The notes beneath the pieces were generated by a model. It did not search any database. It saw nothing but the letters and a program-made list of their open reading frames with translations, and had not been told where the DNA came from. Of a stretch of DNA of 64,000 bases, positions 23,787 through 33,913 are shown piece by piece (positions within the stretch are counted from its first letter, which is position 1; the number at the start of each line of letters is the position of its first letter). The DNA is from Streptomyces sp. CB02056 (GTDB taxonomy: Bacteria > Actinomycetota > Actinomycetes > Streptomycetales > Streptomycetaceae), in NCBI RefSeq assembly GCF_001905545.1, contig NZ_LIPD01000004.1, positions 288,610 through 352,609 on the forward strand, written 5' to 3'. The position numbers and the translations under genes were made by a program.

Positions 23787-24890
23787 ATGGTCGGCAGCGG
23801 GCCAGAGCTCGACCCGGACGACCTGCCGGACGGCCTGGTGGTCGCCGACGCGCTGGGCCGGGTGGTCTGCTTCAACCGGGCCGCGGCCCGGCTCACCGGC
23901 GTGCTCCCGCAGGCCGCGCTCGGCAGCGGGCTGGAGGACGCCCTCCCGCTGGAGGACCTGGACGGCCGCCGCTGGTGGCAGCTGACCGACCCGTACGGCG
24001 GCCTGGCCATCCGCACCGGCCAGCCGGAGCGCAACCTGCTGCTGCCCGGCGGGCGTGAGGTGCTGGTCTCCGCCCGGTACGTGCGCGGCGCCCCGGGCGG
24101 GCCGCTGGAGCGCCTGGTGATCGCGCTGCGCGGCACCGAGGCCCGGCGCCGCACCGAGCGCAGCCACGCCGAGCTGATCGCCACCGTGGCGCACGAGCTG
24201 CGCTCCCCGCTGACGAGCGTCAAGGGCTTCACGGCGACGCTGCTGGCCAAGTGGGAGCGGTTCACCGACGGGCAGAAGCGGCTGATGCTGGAGACCGTGG
24301 ACGCCGACGCGGACCGGGTCACCCGGCTGATCGCCGAGCTGCTGGACATCTCCCGGATCGACGCCGGCCGGCTGGAGCTGCGCAAGCAGGTGGTGGACCT
24401 GGCGGCGGCGGTGCGCCGGCACGTCGAGCGCAAGGTCGCCACCGGCATCCCCGAGGACCGGTTCGACATCCGGATCAGCGAGCCGCTGACCGTCCTGTGG
24501 GCCGACCCGGACAAGGTCGACCAGGTGCTGGCCAACCTGCTGGAAAATGCGGTGCGGCACGGTGAGGGAACTGTCACGATCGAGGTGGCACCGGCCAAGG
24601 AGGTCGTCGAGGCGCCCGTCTGGGAGCGCAACGGCACCCCGCCCCGCATCGTGGAAGGTACGGCGGTCACCGTGAGCGACGAAGGCAGCGGCATCCCCGA
24701 GGAGGCGGTGCCGCGCGTCTTCACCCGCTTCTGGCGCGGCTCCAAGCGCGGCGGTACGGGCCTGGGCCTCTACATCGTCAAGGGCATCGTGGAGGCCCAC
24801 GGCGGCTCGATCCGCGTCGACCGCGCGCCCGGCGGCGGCGCCCGGTTCCGATTTATCCTGCCCGCCGGGGTGCCCGACTTCATGCTCTGA
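23787..24890 (+). CDS. sensor histidine kinase with PAS domain
   Basis: The product has 367 residues. The ATG follows GGGGAGG. It has an N-terminal PAS domain (about 10-120) and no membrane segment, so a cytosolic sensor is expected. The dimerisation H-box is VAHELRSPLTSVKGF with His136. The ATPase domain has N-box NLLENAVRHG, a D-x-G-x-G in VSDEGSGIP, and GTGLGLYIVKGI. No response regulator adjoins, so it is an orphan kinase. It lies upstream of pheST on the same strand with a 172-nt gap. The signal and partner are unknown. Confidence 0.88.
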   Translation: MVGSGPELDPDDLPDGLVVADALGRVVCFNRAAARLTGVLPQAALGSGLEDALPLEDLDGRRWWQLTDPYGGLAIRTGQPERNLLLPGGREVLVSARYVRGAPGGPLERLVIALRGTEARRRTERSHAELIATVAHELRSPLTSVKGFTATLLAKWERFTDGQKRLMLETVDADADRVTRLIAELLDISRIDAGRLELRKQVVDLAAAVRRHVERKVATGIPEDRFDIRISEPLTVLWADPDKVDQVLANLLENAVRHGEGTVTIEVAPAKEVVEAPVWERNGTPPRIVEGTAVTVSDEGSGIPEEAVPRVFTRFWRGSKRGGTGLGLYIVKGIVEAHGGSIRVDRAPGGGARFRFILPAGVPDFML

Positions 24891-25062
24891 GAAAGTGCGT
24901 GAACGCCAAGCACAGCCTGCTTCGGGATCCCGAGCAGGTCGGACGTCGTTCCCCCCGGACGGGCTTCGCGGCAGCGGTGATACACGCTGCGACTACACTC
25001 GACCTTTGGCGTTGGCCCAAAGACCTTGAGCACGGACGAGCAGGAGCACGGGAAAGATAGAG

Positions 25063-26184
25063 ATGTCGGCACCCAACAAGTCGTACGACCCGGTCGAGGT
25101 CGAGGCCCTCAAGCCCGAGGTGGTGGAGCAGGCGCGGGACGAGGCGGTCGCCGCGTTCGCCGCCGCCGGCTCCCTGGACGAGCTGAAGCAGGCCAAGGTC
25201 GCCCACACCGGCGACCGCTCCGCGCTCTCGCTCGCCAATCGCGAGATCGGGGCCCTGCCCCCGCACGCCAAGGCGGCCGCCGGAAAGCTGATCGGTCAGG
25301 CCCGCGGGGCCGTCAACAAGGCCCTCGCCCAGCGGCAGGCCGAGCTGGAGGCGGAGCGGGACGCCCGCGTGCTGGTCGAGGAGGCGGTGGACGTCACGCT
25401 GCCGTACGACCGCGCCCCGCGCGGCGCCCGGCACCCGCTGACCACCATGGCCGAGCGCATCGAGGACACCTTCGTCGCGATGGGCTACCAGGTCGCGGAG
25501 GGCCCCGAGGTCGAGGCCGAGTGGCTCAACTTCGACGCCCTCAACCTGGGCCCGGACCACCCGGCCCGCTCGATGCAGGACACCTTCTGGGTCCAGGCCC
25601 CGGACGGCTCCGCCGACTCCGGCGTGGTGCTGCGCACCCAGACCTCCCCGGTCCAGGCCCGCACCATGCTCGACCGCGAGCCCCCGCTCTACGTGGTCTG
25701 CCCCGGCCGGGTCTACCGGACGGACGAGCTGGACGCCACCCACACCCCGGTCTTCCGCCAGGTCGAGGGCCTCGCGGTGGACGAGGGCATCACCTTCGCG
25801 GACCTCAAGGGCACCATCGAGGTGCTGGTCGAGAAGCTGATCGGCGGCGGCCTGGAGCTGCGCTGGCGCCCGTCGTACTTCCCGTTCACCGAGCCGAGCG
25901 CGGAGATCGACCTCCAGTGCTTCGTGTGCCGCGGCGAGAGCGTCGGCAACCCGGACCGCCCCTGCCGTACCTGCTCCTCCGAGGGCTGGATCGAGCTCGG
26001 CGGCTGCGGCGTGGTCAACCCGCGGGTGCTGGTCGCCTGCGGTGTCGACCCGAACCGCTACAGCGGGTTCGCCTTCGGCCTGGGCCTGGAGCGGATCCTG
26101 ATGAATCGTCACAACGTCGCCGACATGCGCGACATGGTCGAGGGTGACGTCCGCTTCACCCTCCCGTTCGGGATGGAGATCTGA
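25063..26184 (+). CDS. pheS: phenylalanyl-tRNA synthetase alpha subunit
   Basis: The product has 373 residues. It has an N-terminal coiled-coil arm (about 10-100) that contacts tRNA, then the class II catalytic core: [41 protein letters not shown], motif 2 [18 protein letters not shown], and motif 3 [14 protein letters not shown]. With PheT it forms the alpha2-beta2 enzyme that charges tRNA-Phe. The stop overlaps the pheT ATG by 1 nt (TGATG), giving coupled translation. I found no Phe-rich leader peptide or T-box upstream. Confidence 0.96.
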   Translation: MSAPNKSYDPVEVEALKPEVVEQARDEAVAAFAAAGSLDELKQAKVAHTGDRSALSLANREIGALPPHAKAAAGKLIGQARGAVNKALAQRQAELEAERDARVLVEEAVDVTLPYDRAPRGARHPLTTMAERIEDTFVAMGYQVAEGPEVEAEWLNFDALNLGPDHPARSMQDTFWVQAPDGSADSGVVLRTQTSPVQARTMLDREPPLYVVCPGRVYRTDELDATHTPVFRQVEGLAVDEGITFADLKGTIEVLVEKLIGGGLELRWRPSYFPFTEPSAEIDLQCFVCRGESVGNPDRPCRTCSSEGWIELGGCGVVNPRVLVACGVDPNRYSGFAFGLGLERILMNRHNVADMRDMVEGDVRFTLPFGMEI

Positions 26185-28685
26185 TGCGCGTCCCGCTTTC
26201 CTGGCTGCGCGAGTACGTCGACCTGCCGGCCGGCGAGACCGGCCGTGACGTCGCGGAGCGCCTGGTCCGGGCCGGCCTGGAGGTCGAGACCGTCGAGCAG
26301 ATCGGCGCGGACTTCAAGGGCCCGCTGGTGGTCGGCGAGGTGCTCTCCATCGAGGAGCTGTCCGGCTTCAAGAAGCCGATCCGGCACTGCTTCGTGAACG
26401 TCGGCGACGCCAACGGCACCGGCGACCCGCAGGAGATCGTCTGCGGCGCGACCAACTTCGCCGTCGGCGACAAGGTCGTGGTCGTGCTCCCGGGCGCCGT
26501 CCTGCCCGGCCCGTTCCCGATCGCGGCCCGCAAGACCTACGGCCACACCTCGGCCGGCATGATCTGCTCCGCCCGCGAGCTGGGCATGGGCGACGACCAC
26601 AACGGCATCATCGTGCTCCCGCCGGAGTACGAGCCCGGCACCGACGCCATCGAGCTGCTCCAGCTCGTCGACGAGGTGCTCGACATCGCCGTCACCCCGG
26701 ACCGCGGCTACTGCCTGTCCATGCGCGGTGTGGCCCGTGAGGCCGCCGCCGCGTACGGGCTGCCGCTGGCCGACCCGGCGCTGCTCGACGTGCCGCCGGC
26801 GAACTCCTTCGGCTACCTGGTGAAGGTCAACGACCAGACCGGCTGCGACCGCTTCGTGGCCCGTACGGTCGTCGGCGTCGACCCGAACGCCAAGTCCCCG
26901 ATCTGGCTGCAGCGCCGGCTCCAGAAGTCGGGCATCCGCCCGATCTCGCTGACCGTCGACATCACCAACTACGTGATGCTGGAGGTCGGCCAGCCGCTGC
27001 ACGCCTACGACAAGCAGCGCGTGGACGGCCCGATTACGGTCCGCCGGGCGGCGCAGGGCGAGACCCTGACCACCCTCGACGGGGTCGAGCGCAAGCTCTC
27101 CGCCGAGGACCTGCTGATCTGCGACAACAGCGGCCCGATCGGCCTGGCCGGCGTGATGGGCGGCGCCTCCACCGAGATCCTCGACCCGGCCGCAGGCCCG
27201 GGCACCACCGAGGTGATCATCGAGGCGGCGCACTTCGACGCGGTCGCCATCGCCCGCAGCGCCAAGCGGCACAAGCTGCCCTCCGAGGCGTCCAAGCGCT
27301 TCGAGCGCGGCGTCGACCCGGAGGCCACCCGCGCCGCCGCGCAGCGCGCCGTCGACCTGCTGGTCCTGATCGCCGGCGGCACCGCCGAGGCCGGGGTCAC
27401 CGACATCGCGGCCCCGCACCCGGTGCGGACCATCACCATCGCCGCCGACCTGCCCGACCGGGTCGCCGGCACCGGGTACGGCCGCGAGACCGTCACCCGG
27501 CGCCTGCAGGAGATCGGCTGCTCGGTCTCCGGCGCCGACATCCTGGAGGTCACCCCGCCGACCTGGCGGCCCGACCTCACGGACCCGTACGACCTCGCCG
27601 AGGAGGTCATCCGGCTGGAGGGCTACGACAACGTCCCCGCCCGGATGCCGAACGTCCCCCCGGGCAAGGGTCTGACCGAGGCCCAGCGGGTGCACCGTCG
27701 GATCGGCGTCGCGCTGGCCGCGGCCGGCTACGTCGAGGTCAACAACTACCCGTTCCTCGGCGAGCCCGCCTTCGAGGCGCTCGGCCTGGAGGCGGACGAC
27801 CGGCGCCGCCGCACGGTGAAGCTGGTCAACCCGCTGAACGACGAGGAGCCGGCGCTGCGCACCACGCTGCTGCCGGGCCTGCTCGGCGCGCTGCGCCGCA
27901 ACGTCGGCCGGGGCAACACCGACCTGGCGGTCTTCGAGACCGGCACGGTCTTCCTGCCCAAGGACGAGCTGAGCGTGGCCCCGCGTCCGGCGGTCGACCA
28001 CCGGCCCAGCGACGAGGAGCTGGCCGCGCTGGACGCCGCGCTGCCGGACCAGCCGCGCCGGATCGCCGTCGCCCTCGCGGGCGAGCGGCTGCCGTCGGGC
28101 TGGTGGGGCAAGGGCTCCCAGGCCTCCTGGGCGGACGCCGTCGAGGCGGCCCGCACGGTGGCCCGTGCGGCCGGCGTCGAACTGACCGTCCGCCAGGGCC
28201 AGTTGGCGCCGTGGCACCCGGGCCGCTGCGCCGAGCTGCTGGTGGCCGGCACCGACCGGGTGGTCGGCCACGCCGGTGAGCTGCACCCGCGGGTGGTCAA
28301 GGCGCTCGGGCTGCCGGCCCGTACCGCCGCGATGGAGATCGACGTCGACCTGCTGACGGCGGACGGCGCCGAGCGCGTCAACGGCCCGGCGGTCTCCGGC
28401 TTCCCGGTGGCCACCCAGGACGTCGCGCTGATCGTCGACACCGCCGTCCCGGCGGCCGAGGTCGAGGCCGCGCTGCGGGTCGGCGCGGGCGAACTGCTGG
28501 AGGCCATCCGGCTGTTCGACGTGTTCACCGGCGAGCAGGTCGGCGAGGGCCGGAAGTCGCTGGCGTACGCGCTGCGCTTCCGCGCGGTCGACCGCACCCT
28601 GACCGCCGACGAGGCCACCGCCGCCCGTGAGGCGGCCGTCGCCGAGGCCGTCGCCCGCACCGGCGCGGTGCTGCGCGGCGCCTGA
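26184..28685 (+). CDS. pheT: phenylalanyl-tRNA synthetase beta subunit
   Basis: The product has 833 residues, full length for the family. It begins [15 protein letters not shown], carries the EMAP/OB-like tRNA-binding domain (about 40-150), B3/B4 editing domain (about 215-400, with [19 protein letters not shown]), B5 domain, a catalytic-like core and the C-terminal anticodon-binding ferredoxin-like FDX-ACB domain ([15 protein letters not shown] onward). It supplies tRNA binding and Tyr-tRNA-Phe editing. A GC-rich terminator follows the stop. Confidence 0.96.
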   Translation: MRVPLSWLREYVDLPAGETGRDVAERLVRAGLEVETVEQIGADFKGPLVVGEVLSIEELSGFKKPIRHCFVNVGDANGTGDPQEIVCGATNFAVGDKVVVVLPGAVLPGPFPIAARKTYGHTSAGMICSARELGMGDDHNGIIVLPPEYEPGTDAIELLQLVDEVLDIAVTPDRGYCLSMRGVAREAAAAYGLPLADPALLDVPPANSFGYLVKVNDQTGCDRFVARTVVGVDPNAKSPIWLQRRLQKSGIRPISLTVDITNYVMLEVGQPLHAYDKQRVDGPITVRRAAQGETLTTLDGVERKLSAEDLLICDNSGPIGLAGVMGGASTEILDPAAGPGTTEVIIEAAHFDAVAIARSAKRHKLPSEASKRFERGVDPEATRAAAQRAVDLLVLIAGGTAEAGVTDIAAPHPVRTITIAADLPDRVAGTGYGRETVTRRLQEIGCSVSGADILEVTPPTWRPDLTDPYDLAEEVIRLEGYDNVPARMPNVPPGKGLTEAQRVHRRIGVALAAAGYVEVNNYPFLGEPAFEALGLEADDRRRRTVKLVNPLNDEEPALRTTLLPGLLGALRRNVGRGNTDLAVFETGTVFLPKDELSVAPRPAVDHRPSDEELAALDAALPDQPRRIAVALAGERLPSGWWGKGSQASWADAVEAARTVARAAGVELTVRQGQLAPWHPGRCAELLVAGTDRVVGHAGELHPRVVKALGLPARTAAMEIDVDLLTADGAERVNGPAVSGFPVATQDVALIVDTAVPAAEVEAALRVGAGELLEAIRLFDVFTGEQVGEGRKSLAYALRFRAVDRTLTADEATAAREAAVAEAVARTGAVLRGA

Positions 28686-28701
28686 CGCGGCAGCGCCCGA
28701 G

Positions 28702-28742
28702 GAGGGCCCCGTCCCGGACCACGCGTCCGGGGCGGGGCCCTC
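28702..28742 (+). terminator. terminator after pheT
   Basis: GAGGGCCCCG and a second block TCCCGGAC pair with downstream complements (GTCCGGGGC, GGGGCCCTC), 17 nt past the pheT stop. Confidence 0.65.
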
Positions 28743-28892
28743 TCCGTTTCCCCGGTGTTGTCCCGGCCGTTTCCCCGGCTCGACCGGACGGTCGCCCGGA
28801 CGTCGCGACCCGGCCGCCGGCCCTCAAGATCTCTTGAAGAGGTTCGGTCAAAACCCTTGCGGGAGCCGGGCCGAGAGCGTTTCCTTTTTCTC

Positions 28893-28911
28893 GTTAGGAA
28901 AGTTTCCTAAC
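28893..28911. promoter_or_regulatory. chitosanase operator (CsnR-type palindrome)
   Basis: GTTAGGAAA-G-TTTCCTAAC is a perfect 19-nt palindrome 24 nt before the chitosanase start. It closely resembles the operator bound by the ROK-family repressor CsnR in front of csnA in Streptomyces lividans. Chitosan-oligosaccharide-inducible expression is inferred. The csnR gene itself is not in the window. Confidence 0.75.
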
Positions 28912-28934
28912 CCCACGAGGAATCGGAGCGTCCC

Positions 28935-29777
28935 ATGCGCCCTCAGCCCCGTCGTGCCCTCCGCATCGCCCTCGCCGCCGCCCTGGTGGCCGCGCCGCTG
29001 ACCGTCGCGGCCACCTCGGCGGCCCAGGCCGCCCCGTCGCCCGCCGCCGCCGTCCAGCTCAAGGGCGTCGGGCTGGACGACCCGCACAAGAAGGACATCG
29101 CCATGCAGCTGGTGTCCAGCGCGGAGAACTCGTCGCTGGACTGGAAGGCCCAGTACAAGTACATCGAGGACATCAAGGACGGCCGCGGCTACACCGCCGG
29201 CATCATCGGCTTCTGCTCCGGCACCGGTGACATGCTGGACCTGGTCCAGCACTACACCGACCTCAAGCCCGGCAACATCCTGGCCAAGTACCTGCCGGCG
29301 CTGAAGAAGGTCAACGGCAGCGAGTCGCACGCCGGGCTGGGCTCCGCGTTCGAGAAGGACTGGGCCACCGCCGCCAAGGACACCGTCTTCCAGCAGGCCC
29401 AGAACGACGAGCGCGACCGGGTGTACTTCAACCCCGCCGTCAACCAGGCCAAGAGCGACGGCCTGCGCGCGCTCGGCCAGTTCGCCTACTACGACGCCAT
29501 CGTCATGCACGGCCCGGGCAACAGCTCGGACAGCTTCGGCGGCATCCGCGCCGCCGCCCTGAAGAAGGCCAAGACCCCCGCCCAGGGCGGCGACGAGGCC
29601 ACCTACCTCAAGGCCTTCCTGGACGCCCGCAAGGTGGTCATGAAGAAGGAGGAGGCGCACTCCGACACCAGCCGGGTCGACACCGAGCAGCTGGTCTTCC
29701 TCAACGCCAAGAACTTCGACCTCAACCCGCCGCTGAAGTGGAAGGTCTACGGCGACAGCTACGCCATCAACAGCTGA
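28935..29777 (+). CDS. csnA: secreted GH46 endo-chitosanase
   Basis: The product has 280 residues. A twin-Arg-like start (RPQPRRALRI) and hydrophobic core give a signal peptide ending about AQAAPS. The mature enzyme is very close to the Kitasatospora N174 chitosanase: SSAENSSLDWKAQYKYIED carries catalytic Glu64 (Glu22 of N174), and Asp82 in IKDGRGYT corresponds to Asp40. The protein runs to the usual LKWKVYGDSYAINS end. It hydrolyses beta-1,4 links of chitosan by inversion. It is monocistronic, with the CsnR-type palindrome upstream and a terminator downstream. Confidence 0.95.
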   Translation: MRPQPRRALRIALAAALVAAPLTVAATSAAQAAPSPAAAVQLKGVGLDDPHKKDIAMQLVSSAENSSLDWKAQYKYIEDIKDGRGYTAGIIGFCSGTGDMLDLVQHYTDLKPGNILAKYLPALKKVNGSESHAGLGSAFEKDWATAAKDTVFQQAQNDERDRVYFNPAVNQAKSDGLRALGQFAYYDAIVMHGPGNSSDSFGGIRAAALKKAKTPAQGGDEATYLKAFLDARKVVMKKEEAHSDTSRVDTEQLVFLNAKNFDLNPPLKWKVYGDSYAINS

Positions 29778-29793
29778 CGCCGGCAAGGCGAAA

Positions 29794-29826
29794 GGGCCCG
29801 GCGGCTGGTTCACAGCCGCCGGGCCC
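29794..29826. terminator. bidirectional terminator between chitosanase and dehydrogenase genes
   Basis: A perfect 14-bp stem (GGGCCCGGCGGCTG with complement) and 5-nt loop lie between convergent stops. Confidence 0.75.
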
Positions 29827-29849
29827 CGCCGTTCGCGCGCGCCGGGGTG

Positions 29850-30719
29850 TCAGGCGCTCGCGGTGTAGTCGTAGAAGCCCCGGCCGGACTTGCGGCCCAG
29901 CAGGCCCGCGTCGACCATCCGGGAGAGCAGCGGGGGAGCGGCGTACAGCGGCTCCTTGTACTCGTCGTACATCGACTCGGCGATCGAGACGATGGTGTCC
30001 AGGCCGATCAGGTCGCACAGCCGCAGCGGGCCCATCGGGTGGGCGCAGCCGGCCTCCATGCCCTTGTCGATGTCGGAGGCGGTGGCCACGCCCGTCTCGA
30101 ACATCCGCACCGCGGACAGCAGGTACGGCACCAGCAGCGCGTTGACCACGAAGCCGGCCCGGTCGCGGGCGCGGATCGGCTCCTTGCCGAGCACCTGGGA
30201 GGCGAAGGCCTCGACCCGCTCGGTGGTGGTCGCCGAGGTGGTCAGGGTCGGGATGACCTCGACCAGCTTCTGCACCGGCGCCGGGTTGAAGAAGTGCAGG
30301 CCGATCACCTGCTCCGGGCGGGTGGTGGCGGCGGCCAGCTTCACGATCGGGATCGAGGAGGTGTTGGAGGCGAGGATCGCGTCGCGGCGCTCGACCACCC
30401 GGTCCAGGGTCTCGAAGATCTTGACCTTGATGTCCTCGCGCTCGGCGACGGCCTCGACCACCAGGTCGCGGTCGGCGAAGTCGGACAGCTCGACGGTGAA
30501 GGACAGCCGGGCCAGCGCCTCGTCCCGCTGCTCGGGGCTCAGCTTGCCCCGCTTGACCGCCGTCTCCAGGGAGTTGGTCAGCCGGGTGCGGCCGAACTCC
30601 AGCGCCTCACCGCTGGCCTCCGACACCAGGACGTCCAGCCCGGCCCGGGCGAAGACCTCGGCGATGCCCGACCCCATCAGACCGCAGCCGATCACTCCGA
30701 CGCGCGCGATGTCACTCAC
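29850..30719 (-). CDS. 3-hydroxybutyryl-CoA dehydrogenase
   Basis: The product has 289 residues from GTG 30719 behind AAGGG. It has an NAD-binding Rossmann start VGVIGCGLMGSGIAEVFARAG, catalytic His in GLHFFNPAPVQKLVEVI, Glu/Asn partners, and a C-terminal dimerisation domain (AGFVVNALLVPYLLSAVRM). It oxidises or reduces L-3-hydroxyacyl-CoA, serving short-chain fatty acid oxidation or acetoacetyl-CoA reduction, including supply of C4 units in streptomycetes. It is monocistronic and divergent from the SDR gene at 31024. Confidence 0.92.
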   Translation of the reverse strand: MSDIARVGVIGCGLMGSGIAEVFARAGLDVLVSEASGEALEFGRTRLTNSLETAVKRGKLSPEQRDEALARLSFTVELSDFADRDLVVEAVAEREDIKVKIFETLDRVVERRDAILASNTSSIPIVKLAAATTRPEQVIGLHFFNPAPVQKLVEVIPTLTTSATTTERVEAFASQVLGKEPIRARDRAGFVVNALLVPYLLSAVRMFETGVATASDIDKGMEAGCAHPMGPLRLCDLIGLDTIVSIAESMYDEYKEPLYAAPPLLSRMVDAGLLGRKSGRGFYDYTASA

Positions 30720-31023
30720 TCAGTTGCCCTTCGACGGTGCTGGGGGTCGCCCAGCTTCGGGTGGCCCAGCGAGCTGCTGGACGACGGGCCGGTGTGCCGG
30801 AATGGGTGCACCGGTCACCGCCCCGACGACGTTACTACTCCGTACCGGCCAGTAGGTCACCCCCTCCCCGGCGTAGTGCCAGGGTTGGGCTTCACCTGAA
30901 CGAGTGAGGCAGCGGCCCCGGACCCGTGTGCCCGGGGCCCGCTCCGCCCGGCTGCCGACAGAATGCCGCAGACGGGGCCGGCGGCGGACGCGGACAGGGC
31001 CGGGGACGTGAAGGGAGCACAGG
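30720..31023. other. divergent intergenic region between two dehydrogenase genes
   Basis: These 304 bases hold both promoters. An imperfect palindrome TACCGGCCAGTA at 30843-30854 resembles TetR-type operators. The GAAGGGAG before GTG 31024 is the SDR ribosome binding site. No gene is seen. Confidence 0.4.
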
Positions 31024-31842
31024 GTGTCGACGGGATCGCTCGCAGGACAGGTCGCCCTGATCACCGGCGCGGGCCGGGGCATCGGCCGGGAGCTCGCCAT
31101 CGGCCTGGCCGCCGAGGGGATGTCCGTCGGCCTGGTCGGCCGCACCCACGAGACGCTGACCGACACGCTCAAGGAGTGCGTCAAGCGCGGCTCCCGGGGC
31201 GTCGCGGTGACCGCCGACGTCACCCGCCCCGGCTCGGTGCGCGAGGCCGTCCGGCTGGTCGAGCGCGACCTCGGGCCGATCGACCTGCTGGTCAACAACG
31301 CCGGCCTGGTCGACCGCGCCGAGGTACCGATCTGGGAGACCGACGCGAACCAGTGGTGGCAGGTGATCGAGACCAACCTGCGCGGCCCCTACAACCTGCT
31401 GCGCTGCGTGCTCCCCGGCATGGTCGCCCGCCGGAGCGGCCGGGTGGTCAACCTCAACTCCGGCTTCGCGCTGCGCCCGGACGGCAACTACACCGCGTAC
31501 GCCACGTCCAAGGGCGCGCTGCTCCAGCTCTCCGACAACATGGCGGACTCGCTCGCCCGCAACGGCGTCGTGGTCCTCGACGTCAGCCCGGGCGCGGTGG
31601 CCACCGACATGACCGCCGGGATGCCGATGTTCAAGGAGACGACGACCTGGGGCTCCATCCCGTACATGGTCGCGGTCACCGTGGACGCCGCCCGGGGCCG
31701 CTTCGACGGACTGCACGGGCGGTTCATCCACGCCGGCCGGGACGACCTGGAGGAGCTGGTCAACCGGGCGGACGCGATCCGCGCCGCGGACGCCCGTACG
31801 CTGCGGCTGCGCCCGTACAAGGACGACGATCCGATGGTCTGA
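31024..31842 (+). CDS. short-chain dehydrogenase/reductase
   Basis: The product has 272 residues from GTG 31024 behind GAAGGGAG. It is a classical SDR with TGAGRGIGRELA at about 15-26, VNNAGL, a catalytic Ser in LNSGF and YATSK as the active Tyr-Lys pair. The C-terminal end (about 215-272) departs from the usual sugar or acyl reductase pattern. The substrate is unknown. It is convergent with the deacetylase-like gene. Confidence 0.9.
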   Translation: MSTGSLAGQVALITGAGRGIGRELAIGLAAEGMSVGLVGRTHETLTDTLKECVKRGSRGVAVTADVTRPGSVREAVRLVERDLGPIDLLVNNAGLVDRAEVPIWETDANQWWQVIETNLRGPYNLLRCVLPGMVARRSGRVVNLNSGFALRPDGNYTAYATSKGALLQLSDNMADSLARNGVVVLDVSPGAVATDMTAGMPMFKETTTWGSIPYMVAVTVDAARGRFDGLHGRFIHAGRDDLEELVNRADAIRAADARTLRLRPYKDDDPMV

Positions 31843-31884
31843 CCTGGGGCGTTCCCTGGGGCCCGTCAGACCGGTCCCGGGTGC

Positions 31885-32796
31885 TCAGGCGCAGAGCTGG
31901 CTGGCGGTCACCGGCTTGAGCCCCGCCTTGGCCAGGCCGTCCAGGACACCGGGCATCGCGTCCACCGTGCACTGGTGCCCCATGTGCAGCGCCACCACCG
32001 AGCCGCCGCGCACCGAGTTCAGCACCCGGCGCTGCAGCTCGGCCGCCGAGGGGTCGTTGTAGTCGCGCGGGTCGACGTCGAAGGACAGCACGTGCTCGTA
32101 CCCGACCGCCTTGGCCTGCTCGCGCACCATCGGGGTGGCGTACTGCGCGGCGGAGGGCCGGAACCAGCGGCCGATCGAGCCGGTGAGCCGCTGCAGGCGC
32201 TCCGCGCACTGGGCGATCTCGGCGCGCGCCTGGTCCGGTGTCATGGCGGAGATGTTGAGGTGGTTCTGGGTGTGGTTGCCCAGCTCGTGGCCGCCGTCCA
32301 GGATCCGCCGGGCCATCTGCGGCTGCTGGTCGAGCCAGCTGCCGACGACCATCACGGTCAGCTTGGCGCCGCGCTGCTCGGCGATCTCCAGCAGGGCGGT
32401 GGCCAGTTTCGGGTCTCCGCTGCCGTGGACGGTGAGCGCCACGTTCTTCCCGGTGCGCGGCCCGTACGCGACCTCGACCGGGGTGCCGGGCGCGAGCGGC
32501 GGCAGCGCGGGCGGGGCCGGCGGGGCGCTGGGCTGGGCGGCGGCCGCGGCGGTCGGCTCGGCGTCGGGCCGGGGCTCCGCCGGGGCGGTGGGCTCGGGGG
32601 AGGCCGGGCCCTCGCCGCCGTTCCAGGCCGGGTCGGTGGTGTGCTGCGGGTCCACCGTGCCGGGGTGCGCGGCGAGCGCCCCCGGGTCGGCCCGGCGGAG
32701 CGTGCCGGTGCCGCAGGCAGCCAGCAGCCCCCCGGTGGCGGCGAGGGCGGCGAGTCGGGCGGTGGTGCGCAGCACGCTGCGGCGGTCGGCAGTCAT
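31885..32796 (-). CDS. polysaccharide deacetylase (NodB)-fold lipoprotein
   Basis: The product has 303 residues. The ATG at 32796 opens a signal sequence with Arg-Arg and lipobox LLAAC (Cys about 28), so a lipoprotein on the outer face of the membrane is expected. A Pro/Ala/Glu linker precedes the NodB domain. Motif 2 HTQNH (metal His pair), motif 3 RPSAAQY and motif 5 LHMGHQ are present, but motif 1, usually TFDDG, reads TVHGSGD, so the first catalytic Asp is displaced. It may have altered activity on peptidoglycan or another N-acetylated polymer. Confidence 0.82.
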   Translation of the reverse strand: MTADRRSVLRTTARLAALAATGGLLAACGTGTLRRADPGALAAHPGTVDPQHTTDPAWNGGEGPASPEPTAPAEPRPDAEPTAAAAAQPSAPPAPPALPPLAPGTPVEVAYGPRTGKNVALTVHGSGDPKLATALLEIAEQRGAKLTVMVVGSWLDQQPQMARRILDGGHELGNHTQNHLNISAMTPDQARAEIAQCAERLQRLTGSIGRWFRPSAAQYATPMVREQAKAVGYEHVLSFDVDPRDYNDPSAAELQRRVLNSVRGGSVVALHMGHQCTVDAMPGVLDGLAKAGLKPVTASQLCA

Positions 32797-33006
32797 CGGC
32801 AGCCAGCATAGAGAGGACGGCTCGGGCGGGCGATCCGGGCCGAGCGTCCGGACCCTTCTTGACGTGCACACACTCCGTCACCGGGTGTTGCGTAAACCTG
32901 AACTCCCGCTGTTTCCACGGCGTGTCCTTGGATACGATCACCGCGCACCGCGTGAGGACGGGCGGTAGCCGAACTCTTCCGGCATGGCGCATTGGGGGCG
33001 GACAGG

Positions 33007-33891
33007 ATGTACGAGGACAGCGCGGCGACCGGCCGGAGCACGGACACCGAGTGGGACTGGGGCAGGACCGGCGACTGGCAGCCGCCGAGCGAGCTGGACA
33101 CCGGCGTCCCGCACACCGCCCGGATGTACGACTACTACCTCGGCGGCAAGGACAACTTCGAGGCCGACCGCAAGGCCGCCCAGGCCGCGATAGCCGCCTA
33201 CCCCGCGCTGCCGCTGCTGGCCCGCACCAACCGGCAGTTCCTCGGCCGCGCGGTGGAGTACGTGGCGGGCCGGGGCGTGCGCCAGTTCGTCGACATCGGC
33301 ACCGGCATCCCGGCGGTCGGCTCCACCAGTGAGGTCGCCCAGCGGGTCGCCCCGGACGCCCGGGTGGTGTACGTGGACAACGACCCGATCGTCGCCACCC
33401 ACGCCCGCGCCCTGCTGGCCGGCCACCCCGCCGGGCACACCTCGGTGATCGAGGCCGACCTGCGCGACCCGGCCACGATCCTCGGCCACCCCGGGCTGGC
33501 CGGCGCCGTCGACCTCTCCCAGCCGGTCGCGCTGATGCTGGTCGCCGTCCTGCACTTCATCCGCGACGAGGAGGGCGCCCAGCAGATCGTCCGCACCCTG
33601 CGCGACGCGCTCGCCCCCGGCAGCGCGCTGATCCTCTCCCACGGCAGCCCCGACTTCGCCTCCCGCGAGAGCGCCGCCGAGGGCACCCGCATCTACCGCA
33701 GCGCCAGCGCCCCGCTCGTGCTGCGCCCGCGCTCCGGCGTCGAGCCCTTCTTCGGCGACTTCGACTTCGTCGGCCCCGGGCTCGTCCAGCTCCCGCTCTG
33801 GCGCCCCGTCGCGGGCCACGTGCCGACCTCCGAACTCCCCGAGGGCTGGCAGGACGTCTCCGCGTACGCCGGCGTCGCCTTCAAGCGGTAG
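33007..33891 (+). CDS. SAM-dependent methyltransferase of the DUF574 (PF04672) family
   Basis: The product has 294 residues. The ATG at 33007 follows GGGGGCGGACAGG; the TTG at 32992 is less likely. It shows the family pattern typical of Streptomyces: TARMYDYYLGGKDNFEAD near the N-terminus, SAM-binding VDIGTGIP (about 95-102), VVYVDNDPIVATHARALL, and a C-terminal FFGDFDFVGPGLVQLPLW. The substrate is unknown; the family is highly expanded in streptomycetes. A hairpin terminator follows. Confidence 0.9.
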   Translation: MYEDSAATGRSTDTEWDWGRTGDWQPPSELDTGVPHTARMYDYYLGGKDNFEADRKAAQAAIAAYPALPLLARTNRQFLGRAVEYVAGRGVRQFVDIGTGIPAVGSTSEVAQRVAPDARVVYVDNDPIVATHARALLAGHPAGHTSVIEADLRDPATILGHPGLAGAVDLSQPVALMLVAVLHFIRDEEGAQQIVRTLRDALAPGSALILSHGSPDFASRESAAEGTRIYRSASAPLVLRPRSGVEPFFGDFDFVGPGLVQLPLWRPVAGHVPTSELPEGWQDVSAYAGVAFKR

Positions 33892-33913
33892 TCGTCCGCC
33901 TCGAACAGCAGGC

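Noticed and set aside
24891..25062. Phe leader peptide or T-box before pheS
   Set aside because: No Phe-rich short frame and no T-box sequence is visible; only a short near-palindrome around 24918-24938.
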